Positions 40,226-48,746 of a stretch of 64,000 nucleotides of DNA are shown in pieces. Source of the stretch: JBJXHN01 sp046233135. GTDB lineage: Bacteria > Pseudomonadota > Alphaproteobacteria > Rhodospirillales > Rhodospirillaceae. A model generated the notes under the pieces. That model searched no databases. It was not told where the DNA came from and saw only the letters and a program-made list of their open reading frames with translations. The translations under genes and the position numbers were made by a program. Numbering within the stretch: the stretch's first letter is position 1; every line of letters starts with the position of its first letter. Location: NCBI GenBank assembly GCA_046233135.1, contig JBJXHN010000004.1, positions 124,001-188,000 of the forward strand, written 5' to 3'.

Positions 40226-41469
40226 ACCAGCAGGCCCACCGTCGCCCCGGTCAGGCAGGTGGCGACCACGCCCGACAGGATCGATTTCATGCCCAGCTGG
40301 ACGATCTCGCTGCGCCGTTCGGGCGCCATGGCCGCCAGCCCGCCGATCATGATCCCGAGCGATCCGAAATTGGCGAAGCCGCAGATGGCATAGGTCATGA
40401 TCAGGGCTGACCGGTCGGACAGGGCGCCCTCCGGCAGCTTGGACATGTTCAGGTAGGCGATCAGCTCGTTCAGGATCACCTTGACCCCCAGCAGGGAACC
40501 GGCGGTCTGGGCCTCCGCCCAGGGCACGCCCAGCAGCCAGCAGACCGGGGCCATCACCCAGCCCAGCATGCGCTCCAGGGTCAGCGGCGTGCCGCCGATA
40601 TCGGGCAGCAGGCCCAGGATGGCGTTGGCCAGCGCCACCAGGGCGACCATCACCAGCAGCATGGCGATCACGTTCAGCAGCAGCTGCACGCCTTGCAGTG
40701 TGCCGATGGTCACCGCCTCGATGCTGTTGGACGCCTCGGGCGGCGGCAGGCGGAAGCCGCCTTCGGTGGCCTTGCTGCCGGGCACCAGCATCAGGGCCAC
40801 CAGGATCGCCGCCGGGGCGCTGATGATCGAGGCGGTAAGGATCTGCCCCGCCGCATCATCGATGATATTGGCCAGGAAGGTGGCATAAAGCACCATCACC
40901 GTGCCGGCGATGGTGGACATGCCCGCCGTCATCACCACGAACAGCTCCGACCGCGACAGCTTGCCGATGTAGGGGCGGATGAACAGGGGGGCTTCGACCA
41001 TGCCGACGAAGATGTTCGCCGCGACGCCGACGCCGACGGCACCGCCCACCCCCATGATCCGCCGGAACAGCCAGGCGAAGCCCCGCACGATCAGCGGCAG
41101 GATCCCCCAGTAGAACAGCAGGCTCGACAGGGCGCTGATCACCAGGATCAGCGGCAGGGCATTGAAGGCCAGGATGAAGCTCGCTCCCGGATAGGGCTCG
41201 TCGAAAGGCAGGCTGCCGCCGCCCAGGTAGCCGAAGACAAAGCTGGTACCGGCCTTGGTGGCGGCCTGCACGGCCAGGACCGCGTCGTTCACCGCCAGAA
41301 ACGCCTGGTGCATCACCGGCACCTTCAGCAGCAGCAGGGCCAGCACCACCTGCATCGCCAGCCCGACGGCCACCGCGCGCCAGGGAATCTCCCGCCGATT
41401 CTCGCTCAAGGCCAGGCATAAGGCCAGCAACACACCAATCCCCAGCAGGCTTTGCGCCGCTCCCACCAT
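40219..41469 (-). CDS. Concentrative nucleoside transporter (CNT/NupC family)
   Basis: A 416-residue membrane protein with eight or more hydrophobic segments. CNT hallmarks: FVFGYLGGG, FAFNALPLILVISALSSLLFYWGIL with the preceding GASFIL, VEAPLFIRPY and ELFVVMTAGMSTIAGTVM, and a C-terminal CGFANFGSLGIMIGG. These import nucleosides with Na+ or H+. Overlaps rmuC by seven bases. The start is divergent from def across about 160 bp. Substrate range not predictable. Confidence 0.94.
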   Translation of the reverse strand: MVGAAQSLLGIGVLLALCLALSENRREIPWRAVAVGLAMQVVLALLLLKVPVMHQAFLAVNDAVLAVQAATKAGTSFVFGYLGGGSLPFDEPYPGASFILAFNALPLILVISALSSLLFYWGILPLIVRGFAWLFRRIMGVGGAVGVGVAANIFVGMVEAPLFIRPYIGKLSRSELFVVMTAGMSTIAGTVMVLYATFLANIIDDAAGQILTASIISAPAAILVALMLVPGSKATEGGFRLPPPEASNSIEAVTIGTLQGVQLLLNVIAMLLVMVALVALANAILGLLPDIGGTPLTLERMLGWVMAPVCWLLGVPWAEAQTAGSLLGVKVILNELIAYLNMSKLPEGALSDRSALIMTYAICGFANFGSLGIMIGGLAAMAPERRSEIVQLGMKSILSGVVATCLTGATVGLLVW

Positions 41470-41632
41470 GGTCCCACCCCCTCCGAATCACCCCCGAAAG
41501 TCGGCAGCTTAACCCGAATATCCTTGCGGCTGAAGGGCTTGTGGGGTGCCATGCTTGACGGTTGGCGGCGTTGGGCTTATCTCGGTGTGTGTTTCCCTGT
41601 TTTGTCACGCTCTCAGGAAAGGTGTCGCGGCC

Positions 41633-42151
41633 ATGGCGCTGCTGCCCATCATCACCGCTCCCGATCCTCGCCTGAAGATCAAGGCGGCTCCGGTCCCCAA
41701 GGTGGACGCCGCGATCGTGCGGTTGATGGACGATATGCTGGAGACCATGTACGACGCCCCGGGCATCGGCCTGGCGGCGCCGCAGGTGGGTGTGGCCAAG
41801 CGGGTGATCGTCTGCGACATCGCCCGCGATGGAGAAACTCCCCAGCCCGTCGTCATGGCCAATCCGGAAATCGTGTGGGAATCCGAAGAAACCAAGCCCT
41901 ACGACGAAGGCTGCCTGTCGGTGCCGGAACAGTATGATGCCGTGACCCGCCCCGCGCGGGTGCGGGTGCGCTATCTCGACCGGGAAAACGAGATCCGCGA
42001 GATGGAGGCCGACGGCCTGCTTGCGGTCGTCGTCCAGCACGAGATCGATCATCTGGACGGCGTGCTATTCATCGACTACCTCAGCTCTCTGAAGCGCAAT
42101 ATGATCCTGCGCAAGATGAAGAAGGCCAAGAGGGTCGGGGTAACGGCGTGA
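41633..42151 (+). CDS. def: Peptide deformylase
   Basis: A 172-residue metalloenzyme removing the formyl group from new proteins. All three motifs present: GIGLAAPQVG, EGCLSVPEQ and QHEIDHLDG. Start ATG 41633 has AGGAAAGG ahead; the longer frame is unconserved. Its last bases overlap fmt by four. def and fmt are functionally opposite partners in formyl-methionine handling. Confidence 0.97.
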   Translation: MALLPIITAPDPRLKIKAAPVPKVDAAIVRLMDDMLETMYDAPGIGLAAPQVGVAKRVIVCDIARDGETPQPVVMANPEIVWESEETKPYDEGCLSVPEQYDAVTRPARVRVRYLDRENEIREMEADGLLAVVVQHEIDHLDGVLFIDYLSSLKRNMILRKMKKAKRVGVTA

Positions 42152-43098
42152 CGCTCGATATCGTTTTTATGGGGTCGCCGGATTTTTCGGTGCCCATTCT
42201 CCATGCGCTCGCCGGGCGGCATCGGGTCACCCATGTCTACTGCCAGCCGCCGCGTGCGGCCGGGCGGGGCAAGAAGCCCCGGCCGACGCCCGTCCATGCC
42301 GCGGCCGAGGCGATGGGGCTGCCGGTCTCCCACCCCGAACGCCTGCGCGACCCCGCCGACCAGCAGGCCTTCGCCGCGCTGAAGGCCGATGTGGCGGTGG
42401 TGGCGGCCTATGGCCTGATCCTGCCCCAACCGGTGCTGGACGCGCCCCGGCTGGGCTGTGTCAACGTCCATGCCTCTCTGTTGCCGCGCTGGCGGGGGGC
42501 AGCGCCGATCCAGCGGGCGGTGATGGCAGGGGATGCCGAAACCGGGGTCACCATCATGCAGATGGAAGCCGGCCTGGATACCGGCCCCATGCTGCTGGAA
42601 GAAAGCCTGCCCATCGGTCCGCAGGATACCGGCGGCACGGTGCACGATGCCCTGTCGGCCCTGGGGGCGCGGCTGATTCTGCCGGCGCTGGACGGGCTGG
42701 AGGCCGGCACCCTGCCCGCGCGGCCGCAGCCGCAAGACGGCGTGACCTATGCCGCCAAGATCGACAAGGCCGAATCCCGCATCGACTGGACCTTGCCGGC
42801 GGTGACCGTGGACCGGATCATCCGGGGCCTGTCGCCCTATCCCGGCGCGTTTGCCGAGGTGGCGGACGGCAACGGGGGGACGGAGAGGCTTAAGGTGCTG
42901 CTCAGCCGTCCCGAGGTTTTGCCGGACGGGGCGGCGGTGGACGGGATCCCGGGGACGGTCCTTGATGACCGCCTGCTGGTGGCCTGTGGCGCGGGGGCGG
43001 TGCGGCTGCTGATCGTGCAGCGGCCCGGCAAGGGTCCGATGGAGGCCGAGGCCTTCCTGCGCGGCCGGTCCGTGCCCGCCGGCACCCGCCTGGCCTGA
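42148..43098 (+). CDS. fmt: Methionyl-tRNA formyltransferase
   Basis: A 316-residue enzyme that formylates initiator Met-tRNA using 10-formyl-tetrahydrofolate. Seen: FMGSPDFSVPILHAL, the catalytic-region VNVHASLLPRWRGAAPIQRA and MEAGLDTGPM. Begins at GTG 42148 overlapping the def stop. C-terminal RNA-binding domain present to the end. truA follows after 17 bases. Confidence 0.97.
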   Translation: MTLDIVFMGSPDFSVPILHALAGRHRVTHVYCQPPRAAGRGKKPRPTPVHAAAEAMGLPVSHPERLRDPADQQAFAALKADVAVVAAYGLILPQPVLDAPRLGCVNVHASLLPRWRGAAPIQRAVMAGDAETGVTIMQMEAGLDTGPMLLEESLPIGPQDTGGTVHDALSALGARLILPALDGLEAGTLPARPQPQDGVTYAAKIDKAESRIDWTLPAVTVDRIIRGLSPYPGAFAEVADGNGGTERLKVLLSRPEVLPDGAAVDGIPGTVLDDRLLVACGAGAVRLLIVQRPGKGPMEAEAFLRGRSVPAGTRLA

Positions 43099-43115
43099 GC
43101 GGGGGCGCCAAGGCC

Positions 43116-43907
43116 GTGCCCCGCTATCGCCTGACCGTGGAATACCACGGCGGACCGTTCGTCGGCTGGCAGCGCCAGGACAACGGGCTTTCGGTCCAGC
43201 AGGTTCTGGAAGAGGCGGTGACCGCCCTGTGCGGCGCGGAGGTGCGGGTGCATGCGTCGGGGCGAACGGATTCCGGGGTTCATGCCCTCGGCCAGGTGGC
43301 CCATGTGGATCTGCCCAAGGCCTTTCCCGCCGAGACCGTGGCCAATGCCCTGAACCATCACCTGCGCCCCCGGCCGGTCGCCGTGGTGGCCTGTGTGGCG
43401 GTGGCGGATGATTTCCACGCCCGCTTCTCCTGCGTCGAACGGCGCTACCGCTACCGCATCCTCAGCCGCGCCGCGCCCCCGACCGTCGATGCCGGCCGGG
43501 TGTGGTGGGTGCGGCGATCCCTGGATGCGCAGGCCATGCATGCCGCCGCGCAGGTGCTGGTGGGCACTCACGACTTCTCCAGCTTCCGCGCCGCCGAATG
43601 TCAGGCGGACAGCCCGGTGAAGACCCTGGACGCCCTGGTGGTCAGCCGTGCGGGCGAGGAAGTGCATGTCTACGCCCGGGCACGCAGCTTCCTGCATCAT
43701 CAGGTGCGCAATTTCGTCGGCACCCTGGAGCGGGTAGGGACGGGGAAATGGACGGCGGAGGATGTGGCCGCCGCCCTGGCGGCCCGGAACCGCGCGGCCG
43801 CCGGACCGACGGCACCGCCGGAAGGCCTCTATTTCCTTGGCGCTCGCTACCCCGGTGACGCCATGCCGGTGGACCCGGCGCCGGAACCCCAAGCGCCTCG
43901 ATCCTGA
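43116..43907 (+). CDS. truA: tRNA pseudouridine synthase A
   Basis: A 263-residue enzyme for pseudouridines 38-40 of tRNA. Catalytic Asp in SGRTDSGVHALGQ; also YHGGPFVGWQRQ and FLHHQVRNFVGTL. Starts with GTG 43116. Third gene of the def-fmt-truA operon. The C terminus has a short Pro-rich tail. Confidence 0.97.
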   Translation: MPRYRLTVEYHGGPFVGWQRQDNGLSVQQVLEEAVTALCGAEVRVHASGRTDSGVHALGQVAHVDLPKAFPAETVANALNHHLRPRPVAVVACVAVADDFHARFSCVERRYRYRILSRAAPPTVDAGRVWWVRRSLDAQAMHAAAQVLVGTHDFSSFRAAECQADSPVKTLDALVVSRAGEEVHVYARARSFLHHQVRNFVGTLERVGTGKWTAEDVAAALAARNRAAAGPTAPPEGLYFLGARYPGDAMPVDPAPEPQAPRS

Positions 43908-43916
43908 TATACAGAT

Positions 43917-44531
43917 TTATTGCACCAGCCCCGCGACCGGTCCGGCCATGGCGTCGAGGATGGAATCGCTCCAGCGGCCCAGAACCATGCCCAGCAGCAG
44001 GTCGATCAGCACGATGCTGACGGCCGACCCCAGCGGAATCCGCAGCCCCTTGTGGGCGGTAAAGCCCAGCAGCACGCTATAGGCCAGCAGCAGCAGCAGG
44101 GTGAAGAAAGCGTGGGCATCGTTGGGCAGGCCGACCAGGGTGTCGGCCAGGATGATCGGCGTCTGGATCAGCAGGAAGGGTACCTGAAGCCAGTTATAGG
44201 CTGCCAGCCACGCCGGCCACAGAACCCGCCGGTTCAGGACTCGGCTGACCACTTCCATGACCACCGGAAACAGGGTCCAGCCAATCACATAGGCGATGCC
44301 CTTGACCAGCAGCAGGCCGGCGAGGGGCACCGCGCGCAGGGTGGGATTGCCGGTGACGTGGTCCAGGATCACCAGCCCGGCGGCCAGCGGCAGCAGCAGC
44401 ACGGCGGCCTGGAAGCTGCGCGCGGCTTCTGCCGGCAGCGGGGGGAAGGCCTGGAAGGCTTTGGGATCCAGCCGGAACAGGCGGCCGAGGCCCCACAGCA
44501 CGCGCGCCGCCTCGGCCACGGTGAGCATCAT
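43917..44531 (-). CDS. Hypothetical membrane protein
   Basis: A 204-residue protein with about five hydrophobic segments, starting MMLTVAEAARVLWGLGRLFRL. Includes LLLVKGIAYVIGWTLFPVVME and AWLAAYNWLQVPFLLIQT. I do not recognise the family, although it looks like a conserved alphaproteobacterial membrane protein. Its ATGATG start overlaps the dapE stop codon, so it is translated with dapE. Ends nine bases from the convergent truA stop. A link to lysine or cell-wall synthesis is possible only by context. Confidence 0.7.
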   Translation of the reverse strand: MMLTVAEAARVLWGLGRLFRLDPKAFQAFPPLPAEAARSFQAAVLLLPLAAGLVILDHVTGNPTLRAVPLAGLLLVKGIAYVIGWTLFPVVMEVVSRVLNRRVLWPAWLAAYNWLQVPFLLIQTPIILADTLVGLPNDAHAFFTLLLLLAYSVLLGFTAHKGLRIPLGSAVSIVLIDLLLGMVLGRWSDSILDAMAGPVAGLVQ

Positions 44532-45760
44532 GGAGCCTCGAAATAGCCGGTGAGGATACGTTCGTAGATGGCGGTCAGGGCCTCCATGTCGGTCAGGGCC
44601 ACCTGTTCGTTGGCCTTGTGCATGGTCTTGCCCACCAGCCCGAATTCGGCCACCGGGCAATGGTCCTTGATGAACCGCGCGTCCGATGTGCCGCCGGAGG
44701 TGGACAGCTCGGGCTGGCGGCCGGTGACCGCCGCACAGGCCGCGACGATCAGATCCGACAGCCGCCCCGGCGGTGTCAGGAAGGCCTCGCCGGAACAGGC
44801 GCTTTCCAGTGTGAAGCCCGCCGTGTCACCGTCGCAGGCGCTCAGGGCCTCGCCGCGCACCCAGCTTTCCAGCTTGGCGCTGTCATGGAGGTTGTTGAAG
44901 CGGATGTTCAGCCGCGCCGTCGCCGTGCCCGGAATCACGTTGGTGGCCGGGTTGCCGACGTCGATGCTCGTCACCTGCAGACTGGACGGCTGGAAGTGCT
45001 CGGTTCCCGGGTCCAGCGGATGGCCGGTCAGGGTATCGAGCACCCGCACCAGCCGGTGGATCGGATTGTCGGCCAGATGGGGATAGGCCACATGGCCCTG
45101 CTTGCCGTGGATGGTCAGCACCATGTTGACGCTGCCCCGGCGGCCGACCTTCAGCATGTCGCCCATGGCATCGGGATTGGTAGGCTCGCCGACCAGGCAG
45201 TGGTCCATGCGCTGGCCTTCGGCTTCCATCCAGGCCAGCACCTTCCTGGTGCCGTTGACCGCCGGCCCTTCCTCGTCACCGGTGATCAGAAAGGCGATGG
45301 AGCCTGTCAGAGGCGCCCCCTTCCGCGCCTCCAGCACACGGGCCACGGCGGCGACGAAACAGGCGATGCCGCCCTTCATGTCCGCCGCACCCCGGCCGTG
45401 CAGCATGCCATCGGCGACGCTGCCGGCGAAGGGATCCTCGGCCCAGCCCGCCCCGGCCGGCACCACGTCCGTATGGCCGGCGTAGCCGAACACCGGTCCC
45501 GCCGTCCCCAGGCGGGCGTAGAGATTGTCCACCCGGGGGCTATCGTCGGAATCGAAAGGCAGGCGCCAGCAGCGGAAGCCCAGCGCTTCCAGCGCCGCCT
45601 GGAGCACGTCCAGGGCGCCGGCGTCTTCCGGCGTGATGCTGGGGCGGCCGATCAGCGCACGGGCCAGCGGCACGGGATCACCGAGCCCATCGACGGTGAC
45701 GCCGACGGGCAGGGCGGGAGAGGGGGCGGTGGAAGAGACGGGCGAAACGGGGTCCTGCAC
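44528..45760 (-). CDS. dapE: Succinyl-diaminopimelate desuccinylase
   Basis: A 410-residue zinc peptidase-family enzyme of the succinylase pathway to diaminopimelate and lysine. Metal motifs: FGYAGHTDVVPAG, GRGAADMKGGIA, ITGDEEGPA and the late STSGGTSDARFI. The N-terminal 25 residues are an extension. Downstream of dapD by five bases, so the two consecutive steps are cotranscribed. The membrane-protein gene follows with overlapping stop and start. Confidence 0.96.
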   Translation of the reverse strand: MQDPVSPVSSTAPSPALPVGVTVDGLGDPVPLARALIGRPSITPEDAGALDVLQAALEALGFRCWRLPFDSDDSPRVDNLYARLGTAGPVFGYAGHTDVVPAGAGWAEDPFAGSVADGMLHGRGAADMKGGIACFVAAVARVLEARKGAPLTGSIAFLITGDEEGPAVNGTRKVLAWMEAEGQRMDHCLVGEPTNPDAMGDMLKVGRRGSVNMVLTIHGKQGHVAYPHLADNPIHRLVRVLDTLTGHPLDPGTEHFQPSSLQVTSIDVGNPATNVIPGTATARLNIRFNNLHDSAKLESWVRGEALSACDGDTAGFTLESACSGEAFLTPPGRLSDLIVAACAAVTGRQPELSTSGGTSDARFIKDHCPVAEFGLVGKTMHKANEQVALTDMEALTAIYERILTGYFEAP

Positions 45761-45765
45761 GGGGC

Positions 45766-46617
45766 TTAGCGCACCACGTCGCGCAGCAGGTCGTTGATGG
45801 AGACCTTGCCCCGGGTCCTTTCGTCCACCTTCTTGACGATCACCGCGCAGTACAGGCCGGGGCCGGGGGTGCCGTCGGGCAGCGGCTTGCCGGGCAGGCT
45901 GCCGGATACCACCACCGAGCCGGCGGGCACGCGGCCGGAGAAGATTTCGCCGGTTTCCCGGTCAATGATCTTGGTGGACGCGCCGAGGTAGACACCCATG
46001 GACAGCACGGATCCGGTTTCCACGATTACGCCTTCGGCCACTTCGGCGCGGGCGCCGATAAAGCAGTCGTCTTCAATGATCACCGGGTTGGCCTGCAAGG
46101 GCTCCAGCACGCCGCCGATGCCGGCACCGCCGCTGATATGCACGTTCTTGCCGATCTGGGCGCAGGAGCCGACGGTGGCCCAGGTGTCGACCATGGTGCC
46201 GCTGTCCACATAGGCTCCCAGGTTGACGAAGCTGGGCATCAGCACCACGCCCGGCGCGATATGGGCGGAATGGCGCACCACGCAGCTGGGCACGGCGCGG
46301 AAACCGGCGTCGCGGAAGTCGCTTTCGGTCCAGCCGGCGAACTTGCTGGGCACCTTGTCCCACCAGGTGGCGCCACCGGGGCCGCCCTGGATGGTCGTCA
46401 TGTCGTTGAGGCGGAAGGACAGCAGCACCGCCTTTTTCAGCCATTCATGAACCACCCAGACGCCGTCGATTTTTTCGGCGACTCGCTTCTCCCCCGAATC
46501 GAGGGCCTGAAGGGCCGTCTCCACGGCCTCGCGGACCGCTCCACGACTCGCGGGCGTGACCGAGTCGCGGTCGTCCCAGGCGGCATTGATCGTCGATTCG
46601 AGGGTGTCCATGGTCAT
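45766..46617 (-). CDS. dapD: 2,3,4,5-tetrahydropyridine-2,6-dicarboxylate N-succinyltransferase
   Basis: A 283-residue left-handed beta-helix enzyme transferring succinyl from succinyl-CoA in diaminopimelate synthesis. Seen: GPGGATWWDKVPSKFAGW, VMPSFVNLGAYVDSGTMVDT and GKNVHISGGAGIGGVLEPLQ, hexapeptide-repeat regions. Starts at ATG 46617 (MTMDTLE) or 46611; the longer frame is unconserved. First gene of dapD-dapE. Confidence 0.96.
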   Translation of the reverse strand: MTMDTLESTINAAWDDRDSVTPASRGAVREAVETALQALDSGEKRVAEKIDGVWVVHEWLKKAVLLSFRLNDMTTIQGGPGGATWWDKVPSKFAGWTESDFRDAGFRAVPSCVVRHSAHIAPGVVLMPSFVNLGAYVDSGTMVDTWATVGSCAQIGKNVHISGGAGIGGVLEPLQANPVIIEDDCFIGARAEVAEGVIVETGSVLSMGVYLGASTKIIDRETGEIFSGRVPAGSVVVSGSLPGKPLPDGTPGPGLYCAVIVKKVDERTRGKVSINDLLRDVVR

Positions 46618-46976
46618 TGGCTGGCTGCTCGTTGCGGTTTGGGAATAAGGGGATGGCGCGGTGCTCGGGGATCGGCTCCGAAGCCGCACCGTTCCGGGGA
46701 AGATGGCGGGGGGCAGGGGCGGAGTCAACCGCGGGCACCCGTCAATCGCCCGGCTCCATGGATCCGGCTATAACCGAATGGCTGTGGAGTGTGGTAAAGA
46801 AGAGGGGCCTTCGTTGACGGGATATGTCGACCACTCGTAAGGTTCAGCCCGGACGGATGTGATCGTACCGGAGGCGGCATGGTGTCGCCGGACTCCATTT
46901 TCCCGGCTCTCGCCCGGTGTGTGCGGGGCTTGACCGGGGTGGCGTACGGATAGAGGCAAGGGATTTCGCAGTCCAA
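46618..46976. promoter_or_regulatory. 359-bp divergent intergenic region (dapD / GGDEF gene)
   Basis: No gene seen. On the plus strand TTGACG (46814-46819), 17 bases, GTAAGG (46837-46842) is a weak promoter candidate for the diguanylate cyclase gene. On the minus strand TTGACG and TTGACT occur near 46740 and 46726 and may drive dapD. No terminator or operator stands out. Confidence 0.35.
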
Positions 46977-48746
46977 ATGACCGACAGACAGGAGCATGCG
47001 GGTAACGGAGGCGGCACCGGCAGCCCCCGGCGCGAGGCCTCCCCCCCCGATGAGGCGTCCGCGACCCGGCCCGAAGGGCGGGCGCAGGCGGGGGCGGTGA
47101 AGCTGTCGGTGGTCCTGGCCCATCCGGGGCCGGCGGCGATTCTTGATTCGGGCGGTCGGGTAGTGGCCACCAACCGGCGCGGCGAGGTTCTGCGCGAGAT
47201 CTTCTTGCCCGACGCTCCCGGCGGCCTGATGGAGATGGCCCGCATGGTGCTGGAAAACGGCGTGCCGGTGATGAAGGCCGTGGAGGTGCGGCGGCCGGAG
47301 GGGCTGGGCGCGCTGGACCTGACCCTGCTGCCCGCGCCGGAAGCGCGACGGGTGGCGGTGATCGCGCGCGATACCTCGCTGGACCTGAACCTGCGCGCCG
47401 CCCTGGCCGACAGCCGGCAGCGCTACAAGGATTTCGTTGACCTGTCTTCGGACTTCACCTGGGAAACGGGGCCGGAGGGCACGTTCGTTTTCGTCACGCC
47501 TACCGGTGCGTTGGGCTATGACGCCCGGACGCTGGTCGGCCGGAATCCGGTCGAGCTGCTGGACCCCAAGGAGTCCCGGGGGGGTGCAGAAGTCTTCACC
47601 ACCGCCCAGCGGATCAAGGACGTGGAGCTTTGGGCGCGGCGCAAGGACGGCTCGCTGGCCTGCCTGATCACCTCGGCCATGCCCATCCTGGGGTCGCAGG
47701 GGGACTGGATCGGTGCGCGCGGCGTCTGTCATGACGTCACCGAACAGCGGGAGCGGGACAAGGCGCTGAACCGGGCGCGCAATCGCGAACGCATTCTGAC
47801 CCATGTGGTGCGCACCTTCCGCGACGAGCTGGACCCGGCCAACATGCTGAACGTGGCCGCCGAGGCCCTGGCCCGGGGCCTGGGGGCGGAGGTCTGCCAT
47901 ATCTATCGGGCGGTCCAGGGCAAGGACGGGCCGGACTACTCCCTGCGCGGCACCTTCGGCGCGACCGTGCCGGCGATCGAGCCGGACCGCATCCTGGTGG
48001 GCCTGGATACCCGGGGGCTGCCGCTGGAGATGGAAGAGGACGGCGCCCAGGTGCTGGCGGCGGCCTCACGCTACCGGCGGGATATCAACGGCGCGGTGAT
48101 CCTGTGGCGCGATCCGGTCCGGGGGGCGTGGAGCGACGACGATCGCCTGCTGATCATGGATATCGCCAACCAGATCGGCATCGCCAACGAACAGCTGGGG
48201 CAGCACGAGCGGATCATCACCCTGTCGCGCACCGACAGCCTGACCGGCCTGCTCAATCGCCGCGCCTTCTTCGAGGATCTGGAGCGGCGGCGCAAAAGGC
48301 TGCGCCAGGACGGGCAGCCGTCGACGCTGATGTATGTGGATCTGGACAACTTCAAGCGGGTCAACGACGTCCACGGGCACCTGCGGGGGGACGAGGCCCT
48401 GATGGTGCTGAAGGACATCCTGATGAACCACACCCGGCCGACGGACCTGATCGCCCGCCTGGGGGGGGATGAATTCGCCGTCTGGCTGGATGGCGTGGGC
48501 CAGGACTTCGCGCCACAAAAGGCCGCCGAGTTCCTGGAAGCCGGAGAGCGGCTGCGGACCTATGATGGCGATGGGGACCATCCGCTGACCCTGTCCATCG
48601 GCGTGGCCGTTTACGATCCCGATAGCGACGAAGAGCTGGAGGCGTTGACCGCCCGGGCCGATGACGCCATGTACCTGGCCAAGCACGGCGGCAAGGGGGC
48701 TTATCGGGTGTCGGTGCCGGCAGCAGCGGAGGAAAAGGGGCAATGA
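46977..48746 (+). CDS. PAS-GAF-GGDEF diguanylate cyclase
   Basis: A 589-residue soluble protein. A basal PAS-like part (about 45-130), a PAS domain (about 140-260, YKDFVDLSSDFTWE to ARGVCHDVTEQ), a GAF domain (about 270-410), and a GGDEF domain (about 425-585) with active-site RLGGDEFAVWLDG. The product-inhibition site RxxD is present as RPTD exactly five residues before GGDEF, so the enzyme probably makes cyclic di-GMP under feedback control. No EAL domain. Start ATG 46977 chosen. Overlaps the DUF2336 gene by four bases. Confidence 0.92.
   Translation: MTDRQEHAGNGGGTGSPRREASPPDEASATRPEGRAQAGAVKLSVVLAHPGPAAILDSGGRVVATNRRGEVLREIFLPDAPGGLMEMARMVLENGVPVMKAVEVRRPEGLGALDLTLLPAPEARRVAVIARDTSLDLNLRAALADSRQRYKDFVDLSSDFTWETGPEGTFVFVTPTGALGYDARTLVGRNPVELLDPKESRGGAEVFTTAQRIKDVELWARRKDGSLACLITSAMPILGSQGDWIGARGVCHDVTEQRERDKALNRARNRERILTHVVRTFRDELDPANMLNVAAEALARGLGAEVCHIYRAVQGKDGPDYSLRGTFGATVPAIEPDRILVGLDTRGLPLEMEEDGAQVLAAASRYRRDINGAVILWRDPVRGAWSDDDRLLIMDIANQIGIANEQLGQHERIITLSRTDSLTGLLNRRAFFEDLERRRKRLRQDGQPSTLMYVDLDNFKRVNDVHGHLRGDEALMVLKDILMNHTRPTDLIARLGGDEFAVWLDGVGQDFAPQKAAEFLEAGERLRTYDGDGDHPLTLSIGVAVYDPDSDEELEALTARADDAMYLAKHGGKGAYRVSVPAAAEEKGQ

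Noticed and set aside
39029..40393. 454-codon plus-strand frame opposite rmuC
   Set aside because: Shadow of rmuC: Gln/Gly/His-rich, no ribosome site, no domain. Similar long antisense frames opposite argG, the transporter operon, dnaX, dapE and yidC were dropped for the same reason.
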